DNA from: Apus apus
Lineage: Eukaryota > Chordata > Aves > Apodiformes > Apodidae
Length of the DNA stretch: 64,000 bases
Direction: 5' to 3'
Assembly: GCF_020740795.1 (NCBI RefSeq)
Contig: NC_067285.1
Location: forward strand, 17,848,001-17,912,000
In this document: positions 1-11,500 of the stretch, in pieces
Layout: every line of letters begins with the position of its first letter
How positions within the stretch are numbered: the first letter of the stretch is position 1
The notes under the pieces: generated by a model
What the model saw: only the letters and a program-made list of their open reading frames with translations
Told to the model about the DNA's origin: nothing
Databases searched by the model: none
Made by a program: the position numbers and the translations under genes

Positions 1-925
1 AGACTTTGCCTTTCTCAAATAATCTTCTCTGCCCAATTGATGTTTTTGATTGTTATCAACAGCAGTTCTTACTTAGAAAGATGTATGTAAGGTAATTACA
101 GTTCTTTGGAGTGAAGGGTAATTGAGCATAAGTTCCTGTTATTATCACACTCTTGTTAGAAACCTTCAGCTACATGAAAGTACTTCAGAACAGATATTGG
201 CTTCCAGATCAGCAGGAATAGCTTGAAGCATTTAAATGGGTCCCATTCCATTAAAAATGAAACATGTTGGATTCTGCTGCTTCAGCTGAGGACCATGACA
301 ATGTCCATGGTTGAAAACAACAGTGAAGGGTAGTTAATGAAAAGATCTTTGAAGAAAATTAATATTCATGAATGCCACAAAGCTGGGTTTCTGATGTAGA
401 TTAGATACAGTTTAGCTTAGTTGGACACATAACTGGTAAATGCCATTTCCAAAGTTGTAAACAGCTATTTGAGTGCCTGTGAGCCTCTGTGCATGCGTGA
501 CAGTCCAGAAAATTTTACGCCTCTCTTACACTCGAAGCTGCAGCCCAGAACTGGCACTGCTGTGTTTGTTGGTCCTCACAGTAGGAGGGATCAAAAAGTA
601 AATTCTCAAATGCATCAGTGCCAGTCACTCGTTTGGCTGGGCACCACCTATGGCTGTAGCCTGGATTTCATCCCTAAACTGCATGCATACAGTTTTTCTG
701 ACTGTCAGTTCTGTTCACAGAGACTACCCCTTGTCACAGAAGCAATAACATTGTAACATTCAATAGCATCTTTATCTTGATTATTCCAGTAAATATTCTG
801 TAAAATATTTTCTGTTGTTTGGATCCCCAAAGTCCCTCACTGCTTACTTACATTTATACAAATAATAAACATTACTTCTTCTGGCATAGCAAAAAAACAT
901 TTCAGTGACTGGGTTGCTTGCTTAC
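1..925 (-). other. Start of intron 1 of the IFIT-like gene (runs off left edge)
   Basis: This stretch follows the splice donor at 925 (minus strand). IFIT genes carry almost all of their coding sequence in one large second exon of about 1.4 kb. No minus-strand reading frame of that kind is present here, so the exon should lie beyond the left edge. The plus-strand open frame at 469-756 has no recognisable domain and I treat it as chance. Confidence 0.5.
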
Positions 926-982
926 CTCATGGTTTTCCTTCTTTTCTCACTTGTCTTAACGTAGCTTCAAAGCCAAAGGAGT
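926..982 (-). CDS. IFIT5: IFIT-family first exon: 5' UTR plus the first five coding bases (partial gene)
   Basis: IFIT proteins are interferon-induced tetratricopeptide-repeat proteins that bind non-self 5' ends of RNA in the cytosol. Seen directly on the minus strand: a start codon at 930-928 in a strong context (A at -3, CC before ATG), then AG, then a perfect donor GTAAGC beginning at 925. An exon that ends after ATG-AG, splitting the second codon (Ser), is the family's usual first exon. The transcription start near 980 is inferred from the TATA box at 1007-1015. Position supports the call: in human the IFIT cluster lies next to LIPA and reads away from it, as here. The name IFIT5 is by synteny, since birds are generally annotated with one IFIT gene. 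The main coding exon is outside the window, so nothing can be said about the protein itself. Confidence 0.66.
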
Positions 983-1006
983 TCTGCTCACTGTTGTTAT
1001 GACTCC

Positions 1007-1015
1007 CCTTTTATG
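1007..1015 (-). promoter_or_regulatory. TATA box of the IFIT-like promoter
   Basis: The minus strand reads CATAAAAGG. It lies about 80 bases upstream of the ATG, between the ISRE and the predicted first exon, which suits a start site near 980. Confidence 0.6.
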
Positions 1016-1027
1016 TGCTTCAGCCCT

Positions 1028-1033
1028 CACGTG
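1028..1033. promoter_or_regulatory. Palindromic E-box CACGTG within the IFIT-like promoter
   Basis: The sequence is TCACGTGA including its flanks, which is the core of the motif bound by USF and by the MiT/TFE family (TFEB, TFE3; the CLEAR motif). It lies between the TATA box and the nearer ISRE. Its use is inferred from position only. Confidence 0.4.
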
Positions 1034-1059
1034 ATCTGGGAGTAATTTGGAGGAAAGCA

Positions 1060-1071
1060 GAAAGTGAAACT
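1060..1071 (+). promoter_or_regulatory. Interferon-stimulated response element (ISRE), proximal
   Basis: The plus strand reads GAAAGTGAAACT, an exact match to GAAANNGAAACT bound by ISGF3 and IRF factors. The mammalian IFIT2 promoter carries the same core. It sits roughly 85 bases upstream of the inferred minus-strand start site. Confidence 0.7.
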
Positions 1072-1120
1072 TCAACTTCTGTCTGAATCTGTAAAGAAGC
1101 AGGAACAGCGGCCAGTAGGG

Positions 1121-1130
1121 GAATCGAAAC
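1121..1130 (+). promoter_or_regulatory. Second IRF-type element (distal)
   Basis: The sequence GAATCGAAAC matches the IRF core GAANNGAAA. It is 50 to 60 bases from the proximal ISRE; IFIT promoters commonly carry two such elements upstream of the TATA box. It is a weaker match than the first. Confidence 0.5.
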
Positions 1131-1140
1131 AGGAACACTA

Positions 1141-4100
1141 AGCTGCTTTTCTATTTTTTTCAGCCCAGCCTGGCTCCATGCCATGCATTACATCGTGTTG
1201 CAGAGAATGTGGCAATAGCTCCTAACAGCTCCCAGCACTTACTTTGTTCAAATCCAGGGATATCTATTATAAGGAGAATATTTAAGACTAGTATAAACTG
1301 ACCTGGTTATCATGCATATGCCTGGGAAGGGTCATTTCCCCCTCCTGCCTCTGGTGATGCTTCTCTTCACATTTTTGCATCACACTAAAACAAATCTGTT
1401 TTATTGGTATTGTGTCATCCACCATTCGCATGACGTCTTATTGTCCCTGCCTGCACTCATTTATGTCCACCTCATGTCTCCACATGACAACTTCTCTGCT
1501 GTTGTACCAAAGTTGTATTTCTCTGTGCTATGTCATTTTCTTGGTGTCCTAAATATCCATTCTCACCTAGAAACACTGCTTGTTCCTGGTGTCTACATAA
1601 AACCACAGTGGTACTGGAGCACCTATGGGTATTGATTAGTGGTCAGAGTCAACCAAAACAGAGAACAGAATTCCTCTCTATTACCCCCCAGCCACTCTCA
1701 CAGGGGAAGATAAAAGGGGAATAAGGAAGAGAAGCTTAAAGGTGGGTAGTTAAAACTAGAGCAGGTCTAGTAGAATGGGAAAGGGATAGTAACATATGAA
1801 TAATCATGACTAATATGCACATATATGTGAAGTCCAGTTTCAGTGATCACTGATATAAACCAGAAGTTCCTGGTTGGAAAAGCTGACACAGGAAAACAGT
1901 TCAGGGTCCTTTCCAGTACTCAGTGAAGTCAGATCCTGCAGACAATATGGTGTGTTGAAGATAATGAGTGCAAGGCTCTGTCCAAAAGGTTTGCCAGCTG
2001 AGTGAAGGGAGGCAAAAGGAAGAAGAGCCAGACTTTTCTGCCCTCCTGGCTGTTTTAAAGTATGGCAGAAAATGGGAGGGAATATCAACGCCTTCCTGTT
2101 CTGCCCCTTGGATCCTTCAGAGTCCTAAACATCCTCTTTCTAGGTTGTCACGTTAATACCATAATATTAGCCTATGCTCCCTCGAACCATGACAGATACA
2201 GACAGATCACTGATATTTAGTTAAAAAGAATAAATAGATGCAGACCTGGCTTAATAAAATCAATTTTAAGAGTAACAAAGGGATGAGAGAAATAGTATCT
2301 AACATAAGTAAAGATGCTATATATAGTAAATTTGCATGTAACCTGAAGCTGCAGACCAGTGAAGAAAGAGAAATGCATAAAAGCATGTTAGCAAACATAC
2401 TAAAAATTACCTAAAGTGGATCCTGGGGAGAGGAAAAAGAAACTACCACCATTATCATCATGTTTCTTTCATGATGGGCCATGTGACTCTCCAGTAGTCA
2501 GCAGCTAGTGATCTAAATGCCCAGAGGAGCAATTTCTAGGGGAAGAAATAGAAACTAAGAAGTGTGTGTGTAACAATACAAACTATAATATTGCCATTTA
2601 TTTAGACTTTTTCTGTAAGTTCTTTATTACTATTTCTTTTTGTAATAAATAGATACAGACTAATGGCAATTCTTGAATTAGACTAAGAATATAATTAATT
2701 AACAAAAAATTATTGTCTTTACCTATGTATATAGTTTGCTTCCTCTTTATCCATAAACATCACAGAACCACTCTCCGTTATTGAATCCATTCAATTTTAA
2801 AATGTGAAAGCATCTTGTTAAAAATGTGTAGTTAGATAGTGTCTTAAGTATACATAGGTTTCTTGTCCCTGCTTCTGTTCTAGGTGTCTGTTTTCCATGG
2901 TACAAACTCAATTCCTAGGTACCAGCATTGCTTAGTATCTAGCTTGGCATATATGAGAAAATTAAGGAATTTTCCTTCTGGAATGCAAAAAATTGGCCTA
3001 TTAACCATATTTTTACAAATTTAGTTGCATCTGTATGATTTGTTTGAACAAAAATGCTTATTGAATACAGTAAGTGCAGAGAAGTGCTTAGAGTAAGTGA
3101 AAGTAGGATAATAGTTATGCAATGTCTTTCTGCAGCCCATTTTTGTAACTTGCTTGGCACAGCACAGGAAAATTCAGAATTCCTTCTACAGTCCTGCTGC
3201 TTTCGTTTCAGGGAAAAGCTGCGGCTGCGCTGATTGGTATCAGGGAGAGTTACATTGTGTAGCAGCAAATGCCAAAGATTCTTGGGAAACGCTGGTCCAG
3301 AAATGGGCTGCAAACAACAACTGCATTCACATTTAATATAAAGACTTTGTTTACTCGAGTGTTCTGTACATGTACAAGGATAGGGAATGGCTTAAAAAGT
3401 ATTTACACTTTTATGAGAGAAAATTCTTATCTGTATATCTCCTTGGAGCTGAAATGGATACCTCCTGACAAAGAGTTCTCCCCTGGCATCATTAGTCCAG
3501 CCAAAAGATTGCCTGAAATGCAGTTATCATTATTAAAATAATGCATACTGTCTATGTTATAGTAAATGACAGGATCATTTAAAATATTTTGTGCAGGTTT
3601 CAATTAAGCCTAGTTTAAAATATAATTATTATGTTTGACAGCTGCAGTTATGGCATTTAGTAACTTGGATTTTCCTCCGGGGAGAGAAGAGTATCCTGTA
3701 CTTAGTTTTACAGAGAACCTAAGTGAATCACTGAGCAATATTTTGGCTGCCCAAGTTCTTTAAAATAAAATGACCCTAAGAAATGGGATTCAGGAATGCA
3801 AAGGGTCGCATAGTGTCTCTTGTACTGAGTGAGGTATCCATGCATGAAAACAAGGGGGTGTTGTGAAAACTTTAAAAAAATTATTTTTATTTTTTAATTA
3901 AAAAGCTTGATGGTTTCTAAATAGAAACAGTTCTACCTGACACGCTCCTGCTTAACCACTGTGTATTTTGTATCAAGTTTCTGCATTACTCTGAAGATAC
4001 TGCTGTGGGCGTAGTAACATGAATATTTATATTACAGGATTGAATTTGGTCCAAGCTTTTGCAAGCCTGGTCACAAGTCTGCTGACTACAGATGCGATTA

Positions 4101-4319
4101 TCTGGGAACTTGCACACGTGCAATACGATGTCGGATAGTTTGCCTCAGAGCACGAAGGTGAAACAGGTTCGCAGGAAGGTGATGGTCCCCCTGCTGGAAC
4201 TGTGTGCCGGGGTGTAACTTTAGCCCACTTGTGTTAGATTCGGTATATTTAGGCTGTGCTCAAAGGCGTTGGACAGATAATCTGTTTGCGTAAGAATAAC
4301 GGTGATTGCTGACAGCGTT
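1141..4319. other. Intergenic spacer between the divergent IFIT-like and LIPA promoters
   Basis: AT-rich sequence with no exon that I can support. The open frames here (for example 1312-1635 plus, 2939-3313 minus) show no known domain or splice context. An E-box CACGTG is present at 4115-4120, about 200 bases before the LIPA CpG island. Confidence 0.5.
4115..4120. promoter_or_regulatory. E-box CACGTG upstream of LIPA
   Basis: LIPA is a known target of TFEB in mammals. The flanks here (GCACACGTGCAA) lack the TCACGTGA context preferred by TFEB, so this may be only a general E-box. Confidence 0.25.
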
Positions 4320-5540
4320 TATAGCTCGGAAGGACCGGCTCCTCCAAAGTGCCGGCTGGGAAGCTCCCTCGGGGCTGCTGCGGGGAGAGGCCGTGACGGA
4401 CGAGGCCTCATCCCCTCCCTGCTGCTGCCTTCTCCCTGCAGGCTGCGGCGGGGCCGGGGCGGGAGGCGCGGTGAGGACTGCGGGGCTCCGGGTGAGGGGC
4501 GGCTGTGCAAGGCGAGGAGGGCTGAGAAGAAAAAAAAACAATGGGCGTGGTTCTCGGGGTTGAAAAGAGTTCTGAAAATGGGAGTCCTGGGGAGCGGGGG
4601 GATCTACACAAGCGGTACTTGAGAAATGCTGAATCATACCGGCTCAGGCAGCCCAAGGCCGCGTGCTCCCGGCCCGCCGGCGGGCGGCGGGGAGCTGCGG
4701 GCAGGGAGAGGCAGGAGAGGCCGGGGGCTCGGCAGCCACAGCCCCCGGGCGGGCTCCCGCCCCGCAGGGCCCGGTGGGGTGGGCCGGGCGGGCCCCGCCG
4801 CTGCCGATAGGCCGCGCCGCATGGCCTGAGCCGCGCCGCCGGCCCAGCGCCCTCCTCCCGCCGCGCTCAGCGTGCGGCGCCGCGGGCGCAGGCCGGTCCC
4901 GCGCGGCAGCAGCTCCCCGCGGAGGCCGCCGTCCCGCTGTCGGGAGGCTCCGAGGCGCGGGACACGCCCGGGCGCCCAGCCCGGCAGCGCAGCGCAACGG
5001 GGTTGGCCGCTCTCGTCCAGCCGCTCGGGGCCGGACGACGCCTCCGGCCCGCGGGCTGCCTCCCCGTCGCTGACAGGACCGCGCCCGCCCCGCTCCTGGT
5101 CCTGTCAGGCGGGCGGGCGTCCCCGCCCCTGCCAGGCGGTCCCGCGCCGGTCGCCGCGCCAGGCGGAGGCGGTAGTAAAGCCTCGGCGGGGTCCGCACTT
5201 TGCTACCCCAGCGCCGGGTCCAGCCCCTCCGCAGCGAGCCGGGGCCTCCCGCCTCCTTCCCGTGGGAGCAGGATGCGGAGCCTGGTGGTCGCCGCTTTCC
5301 TTCTGCAGAGCGTCGCCGGTTCGGGCGCGTTCCCCAGAGAGAGGAGAAATGTGGACCCTGAAACGAACATGAACATTGTGAGTGGCGGGGGGCGGCGAGG
5401 GAGAGGTGCCCGGGACTTTAGCCGGCTGTAACGGGGCGAGGAGAGGAGCAGAGGGGTCTGGGCGGCGTTGCGGCCCCTTCGCGGCTCCGCGGGCGTCGAG
5501 CTGGTGGCTCCCGGCCCCGCAGCCGCCGCGAGAGCCCCGG
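4320..5540 (+). promoter_or_regulatory. CpG-island promoter of LIPA
   Basis: About 1.2 kb of very GC- and CpG-rich sequence with several GC-box-like runs, in sharp contrast to the AT-rich flanks. It covers the LIPA start codon and the first coding exon. This is the usual form of a housekeeping promoter without a TATA box. The many overlapping open frames here, on both strands, come from base composition. Within it, GTGAGG donors at 4471 and 4492 and a pyrimidine-rich acceptor ending at 5271 would allow a separate non-coding first exon. Confidence 0.8.
5273..5377 (+). CDS. LIPA: LIPA coding exon 1 (residues 1-35)
   Basis: Encodes the signal peptide and the start of the mature chain, ending in phase 0 at donor GTGAGT. 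Asn34-Ile-Ser36 is a sequon that spans the junction with the next exon. It corresponds to human exon 2, because the human gene has a non-coding exon 1. Confidence 0.93.
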
Positions 5541-8500
5541 AGACTTTCAGCCACTGGTCAGCGGCAGCCTGCTGCTGTCTGCACCCTCTGCTTCTGCCTC
5601 GTCTTTCTCTTCGCCTCCTCCCAGGTTCTTCTTGGTCCCCTGTTGCATGTGGCTGACCATTCTCCTACAGATTTTCCGATCCAGACCTGTGTTTTTTGCT
5701 AGAGACAGAACACTCTCTCTTCTCTGCTAGAAGAGCGTGTGTTTATGGAGCGCACCTGTGCTACTGGCACCATCCTCCCGTGTTCCTAACTGCAACTGCT
5801 TTTCTTCCATTTGGCATTTACTGTCTTAACTTTGTTCTCCTTCTGCTGCAATAGCCAACGCCAGAAAATATTTGCTGTGGGTAACTGGTGTTAGTGCCTC
5901 TTTCCTGCCCCCATCTAAATTTGTGATATTTTTTTCACATGTGAGAGGATACTTCATGTTAGAGATGCTTAAGGTCTATAAGAAAAGATGTGCTTGAGCC
6001 GTCAGTATAATCTAAATATAATTTTGAGGACTGAAAATACTAATTTAGTTTAAGGCTAATAATATTTGAATGGAATTTAGCCTTAAAATAATTTTGGAAT
6101 GTTCATGTCACTGTGGATGACTAAAGATATATTTAAAATAAATAGTATTTTTAATGAAATACTCCTTCTCTTCACTGCCCAGCAGCCTACGAGTAGAACT
6201 CAAATGATATCTTGCATTTCTTAAATTTTATCTAGGCACGCTTGGTGTCATAAAGCCAATTAAACAGCATGTCCTCTCTGTCCTAAAGAAGTTAAATCAA
6301 ATGAAAATAGCATAAAGCCTGAGACATAGGAGGTGGGACATAAATCTATTAATGGAACCATAGTGTTAAACAAGTGTTTTTTTTTAAATTATTGTTTTCT
6401 TGTTTGGCTTGTCAGTAAAGTCACTTGAAAGCTCTGCAACAGACAAGGTTTGAGGAGAAAGTTGAGTAAGAAATGGCACATGAAACCACGAGCTGAGGTC
6501 GCAGTGTCAGCACTTCACGCATGTGAAAAGCATGCCTTCCTGTTTGAAAGCTGCTGTGTTTGTAGTTAATTTCAGCGTGTTGCATAAACATGATTGTGTC
6601 CTCTGTATAACAGCATAAAGTTCAGGTATAAATCTGAGATGTTTTTAGAGAAGCCTTTCCCTTTAGGGGAGGTGAACTTCTTTCCTTTTCTTCCGTATGC
6701 TGCTGTGGTGCCAGTGGCTTTTTGCTGTCTGCACTTTTTTATTACTGGAAGATACTGCTTTTCTTCAGAGCAGGCAGTTTCCATTTTTGTCTGTCAAATC
6801 ACATCTTGGTGTTTTGCTGTGTTAACACAATCTCCTTTTACAACACTTAAATCTCCATTTCAATCTCCTTTCTCACTTTAGCAGTGTGTGAGTATCTAAG
6901 ATGACAGTGGATAGGGACAGCTTATGGAGTCCTCCCAAACTCCTAGGGTGAGGTTTGTGCACTGGTTAGCTCCTGACTCTATGCTGGGCTAAGTCTCATA
7001 AGAAAACCTGTTTGTATTTAATAGGTGGGTGGTATGGCACTGTCCTACCACATCCTTTAATTTCACATATCTGTCTTTGAAAGAAACCCAGAATACTTTG
7101 CACATGTTAATGAACTGAGGAGACTGGCAGTCTGACTCTAAGGCAATTTCTTTTTCTACAGAGTCAAATTATTACCTTCAGGGGATACCCTAGTGAGGAA
7201 TATGAAGTAACAACAGAAGATGGCTACATCCTTTCCATTAATAGAATTCCTTATGGAAGAAAAGGCCTTGACAGGAGCAAAGGTAAGATTTATGTCCACT
7301 TGGAAAAATGATAAAACTCTCCTTGATTTATAGAACTTTTGCTCCTGTAATAATACAGAAAAAGCCTAAAGACTCTATGACCTGATAGAGTATTTTATTG
7401 GTGAATGTAGATTAGGTCAAAGTATGTAGATTGAATGAACAAAGAATGTAGATTGGCCAAAATAGATTAGGCACATGTAGAGTTACCTGAGTGAAGGAAG
7501 GGAGAAGTTAGAAACCTTTATTTTCCTGGCATTGCCTTTTTGTGACAGTAATACAAGCCCTTTGTTGCTGTTTGATTTTTCTGAGGGGCTGAGAGGCCTG
7601 TTTTTTCTAGGAAGTGGAAAATAAGGGTTGAAACTTACTGGATTTTTAAAGTAATGAAGTCTCTAGAAAAGAGTTTGATTGTAACATTGTTGGGTTATTT
7701 CAAACCCCATTTAAAAAAATGCTTCTTTGTAACAAGTAAGTTTCTTAAAAATGCCTGACCTTTTTTCAGCAATGGGGGAAGCTCGCACGCCTCTTTTGGT
7801 GAAATGTGACTGAACCAAAAGAATTCCCAGTAGAATGTTAAAAAAATACAGTAATTTCTTGATTTCTGCATGAAATCAGAATTTGTTTGTTAATTTTAAT
7901 GTCTCTGAAGCTCCCTTTGCAGTAAGGTACAGGCCAGACAAATATTGCATACTACTGGGGTGTCATACTTTACACAGCTACTTAAATGGATTAAAAATAT
8001 AATAGGATAAAATGCCTTCTTGACTACATCTGAAGTACAATACGTTTAAAACCATATTGCAAATTAGGATTTGTAACAGGTAGTTGACAACAGGTAGCCC
8101 AAACTAGGCTGTCTTATGGGTATGACTTGATGGGGGGACTAGGAGGAGCATTGACAAGTGCTGCCAGAGCTCAGTTAGGAGCTGTAGGAATTGCCGTGAA
8201 AGCTGGTCTAAATCCACAGAAGGGATGCAGGGGGTGTATGAGTGAGGAGGTATGGTAGAAGGATAGAGGGGATGGAAGCCAAAACTTAAGGGAGCAATAT
8301 GGGTGAAGTTTTTTTTGCAAGGGTGGAGTGATGGAATGCTTTTAAAAAGAGACAAATACATGTTGAAGAGGAGAGACATGTTGCCTTTGACTTGCTATCC
8401 TCATACACTGCATATGGAATTAACAGTGTATTTGACAGACAATCCCATGTATCCAACAGTAGGCTGTTTGCACAGGAACTGTAGATATTCTGAGAACTGC

Positions 8501-11500
8501 CTCAGAACCCTTTGGACTGAAAAAAACCCTAGAAAGAGAGGTAAAAACATGGAGCTCACAAAACACACTAGTCATTGTCCTATAGCCTTGGGTGCGAACA
8601 AGACCTGTGGAAAACCCCTCTGCCAAAGGCAAAGCAACAGCCTTCCTGACCTTATCTGTGGTTTTGTATAAGTTAGGATGTTTGCACCATTTGCTGCCTC
8701 TCACAAGGTGGTTGTGTAAAGATCAGTGCTTGGACGAGGCCAGTCGGACCACGCAGGTGTCTTTGTACTTAAGAATTTCAGAAACGCCCCCAGGAAAAGG
8801 ACATCTGCCTTTGTACCTGTTGATTTTGTCAAAGCCTTCATTGATGACACAAGCAAACAGAAGTTTCCTTACTTGTGGGAATTCTCCACATTCCCCTTGC
8901 CACACCCCCGACCCCAAGTTCATGTTTTGCAAAGTGCTTTAATTTTAAAAACAAGGATTACTGAGCACATTTGGGGAAGTATGGTCTCCTAGAAGAATGA
9001 AGACTTCAAAGTTCATGTTGATCTTAAGTTTTTATAGACTTGGTATCTTTTCTCAGAAAGATACCAATGATGTGTTAGTGCTGACTTGTTGTATATGTGT
9101 CATAATTCTTCTTTTGCAATACCTGCAAAATGTGAATAGAATCCCTGGGAATTATGTATCACATGATGTTTTGGAACAAAACCTACAGTTCTTCAATTAA
9201 AATAAAAAAATAATTAAAAAAAATGTCCAGGGAATCTAAAAGCAAAACATCAATGATCTTTGGTTTTAGTATTAACTGAACATGCATAGCATGGGTAACA
9301 AGGACATGGAAATACATTTGTCTTCAGATTCTTGGGGGTGCGCTGAGTAGAACAAAACGTTCTGTTGTAGAAAGGGTAGTTTAAGGGCCAACCTTTCTTA
9401 TTTCCCTTCTGGGGTTTTTAGGATCAGAGTTTATACAAAATTATTATCGTCCAAGTAATTTTGTCATGTGTTTGTGCAGTTCATGTGCAGATCTGATGAC
9501 TGCTTAGTAAAGTGAAAAAGGAACTGGCAAGAATTGGAGGCCAGTAGGAGAACAGAATTGAAGCATTAAAGCAGTTAAACAGCTTTGCCCTTCCTCTGTT
9601 ATGACACATGCAAATAGGAGGAGGAGAACTGGCTCTTCAAAAAATCAGAATTTAGTTGATACAAGTTCAGTAAAAGAGAAGAACTTATCAAAGCTGAAGG
9701 TGGGCATTACTGAAAACAAATTTAATGTTAGGCTTGAAAGTTCTGCACGCTGTTCATAGGGTCATGAAGTGTTACTGCAGCAGAGTAAACAGTTGTGTTG
9801 AACAGCACTGCCTCCAGTGATGGCTGGACACTGCTGGAAATTCACTGTGGTTGGAAGGCAGTATGTTACAACGTGTGTTTTTTCTTAACAAAATGGGAAA
9901 AGTAAGCAAGGAAAAGGTCCCTGGTGACAGGTGTAAGGGTTGCCAGGAGGCAGGAATATTGCCAATTTGGATTTTGGATCCCACAGCAGACATTTACGGA
10001 CGTGACCTGGAATGGAGGGTGTAGGTGACGGAAATGGTTGTGACTTGGGTGTTTCTGCTGAAAGATCCAAGTTTAAATTATAAACGGAGGAAGCATTATA
10101 TGAGTTAGTATTGTCGTAGAATGATGAGTCATTGGAGGTGGTAAATTCCTGAGTAATCTCTGGCATTGAGTTAAAGTTACCATCTTATCAGATTTCAGTT
10201 ATTAAAGCAGAACACCTGTGCTACTGCAAGATCCAGAGACAAGTCCTTGGATTTTATGAAGTCCATGTTCCTCTGAAAGGATTATATGTTGTTTTCTTTT
10301 TGTAGAAGCAGGAACCTTCAGGTTTTTAAATCTGACATAAAGGTGTCACTTCCCATTTCAGCGTGGGTAAGTCAGGAGAGAGGCTTCTTAAATTCCACCT
10401 TGACTGTGGTCCTGTGGTACGAAGGTCAGGGGGATAAAATCCTCTGAAACATAGATCCCCTTGTTGGCTGCTTGTACTTCATGTTGTGCCAGAGCTTTGG
10501 TAATGGAGGGGAGCTGCATAGGGATAATATCAGTACACTTTGCAGAGATTTCCACAGCTCAGCACTGTAGTCTGGCATTGTCTTAACTGGAAAACGAAGA
10601 TCTCAGTAACACATATATGGGAATGCCTTCCCTAGATTTAGGAGCAGGGCAAGGGTCATAAGTAGTTTGGCTATCTCTGTGTTTGGGCCACTTTGCTGAG
10701 TATTTGTGAGCTTGAAAAAGTAGTAAGGGCTGCCTGTATTTTTCTTGTAGATCCTGGTTCTCTCATGTTTTCTGATTGCATGTCTGCTCTCAGTTTTGAA
10801 ATTCAAAGAGTCTTTTGCTCTAGTTAGGAAACTAACAAGTTGCCAGTTTAAAATTCTTAATGATAAAACATAGCTTTTTGTGAAAACACCTGATTTAATG
10901 GCACAATGAATATTATACAAATTGCTAATCTTAGATTAAGTCAAGTAGATTAAACATTCAAAGTGCAAATCTAAAGCAGACTTTCAATAAATCACTTGAA
11001 TTATTCTTAGCCATTCAGTTCTGGATGAACAGGAAGCTATGATAAATGCTTTATTTTTCAGGTCCAAGGCCTGTTGTGTTTCTGCAGCATGGTTTGCTTG
11101 CAGATGCCAGCAATTGGATCACAAACCTGGATTACAATAGCCTTGGCTTTATGCTGGCAGATGCTGGCTATGATGTATGGTTGGGAAACAGCAGAGGGAA
11201 CACCTGGTCCAGGAAACATACACACTTCACAGTGAAGCAAGAAGAATTCTGGGTTTTCAGGTATCCTTATTTTACTAGACAAACTAGAGAAATTACATAT
11301 GCTGATGGCAAGTAGGTTTCTTTTCCACTCTTTGCCTATCATCTTAGTTCAACCACATTGTGAATGTACAGGAGTGTTTTGTTTGTTTGTTTGTTTTTCT
11401 GGTTACGTGTGCTACACACATAAAACTCTGTAAAGCTGAGTTTTATGGTCATTACTGTGTCCTGAGGTAGCCTTCATACATGGTCAATAGAATGTTAATT

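Noticed and set aside
1-60. Open minus-strand frame at the extreme left edge as IFIT coding exon
   Set aside because: It is only about 25 codons before a stop, lacks a good acceptor and does not resemble an IFIT N terminus.
1312-1635. 107-codon frame upstream of LIPA as a gene
   Set aside because: Hydrophobic and irregular, no family match, no signal of splicing.
5003-5272. N-terminal extension of LIPA in the same frame
   Set aside because: The upstream frame is open because of GC content and begins with TTG. A signal peptide begins exactly at the ATG at 5273.
4260-5554. Many overlapping open frames on both strands, up to 184 codons
   Set aside because: They are Arg-, Pro-, Gly- and Ala-rich translations of a CpG island, without domains.
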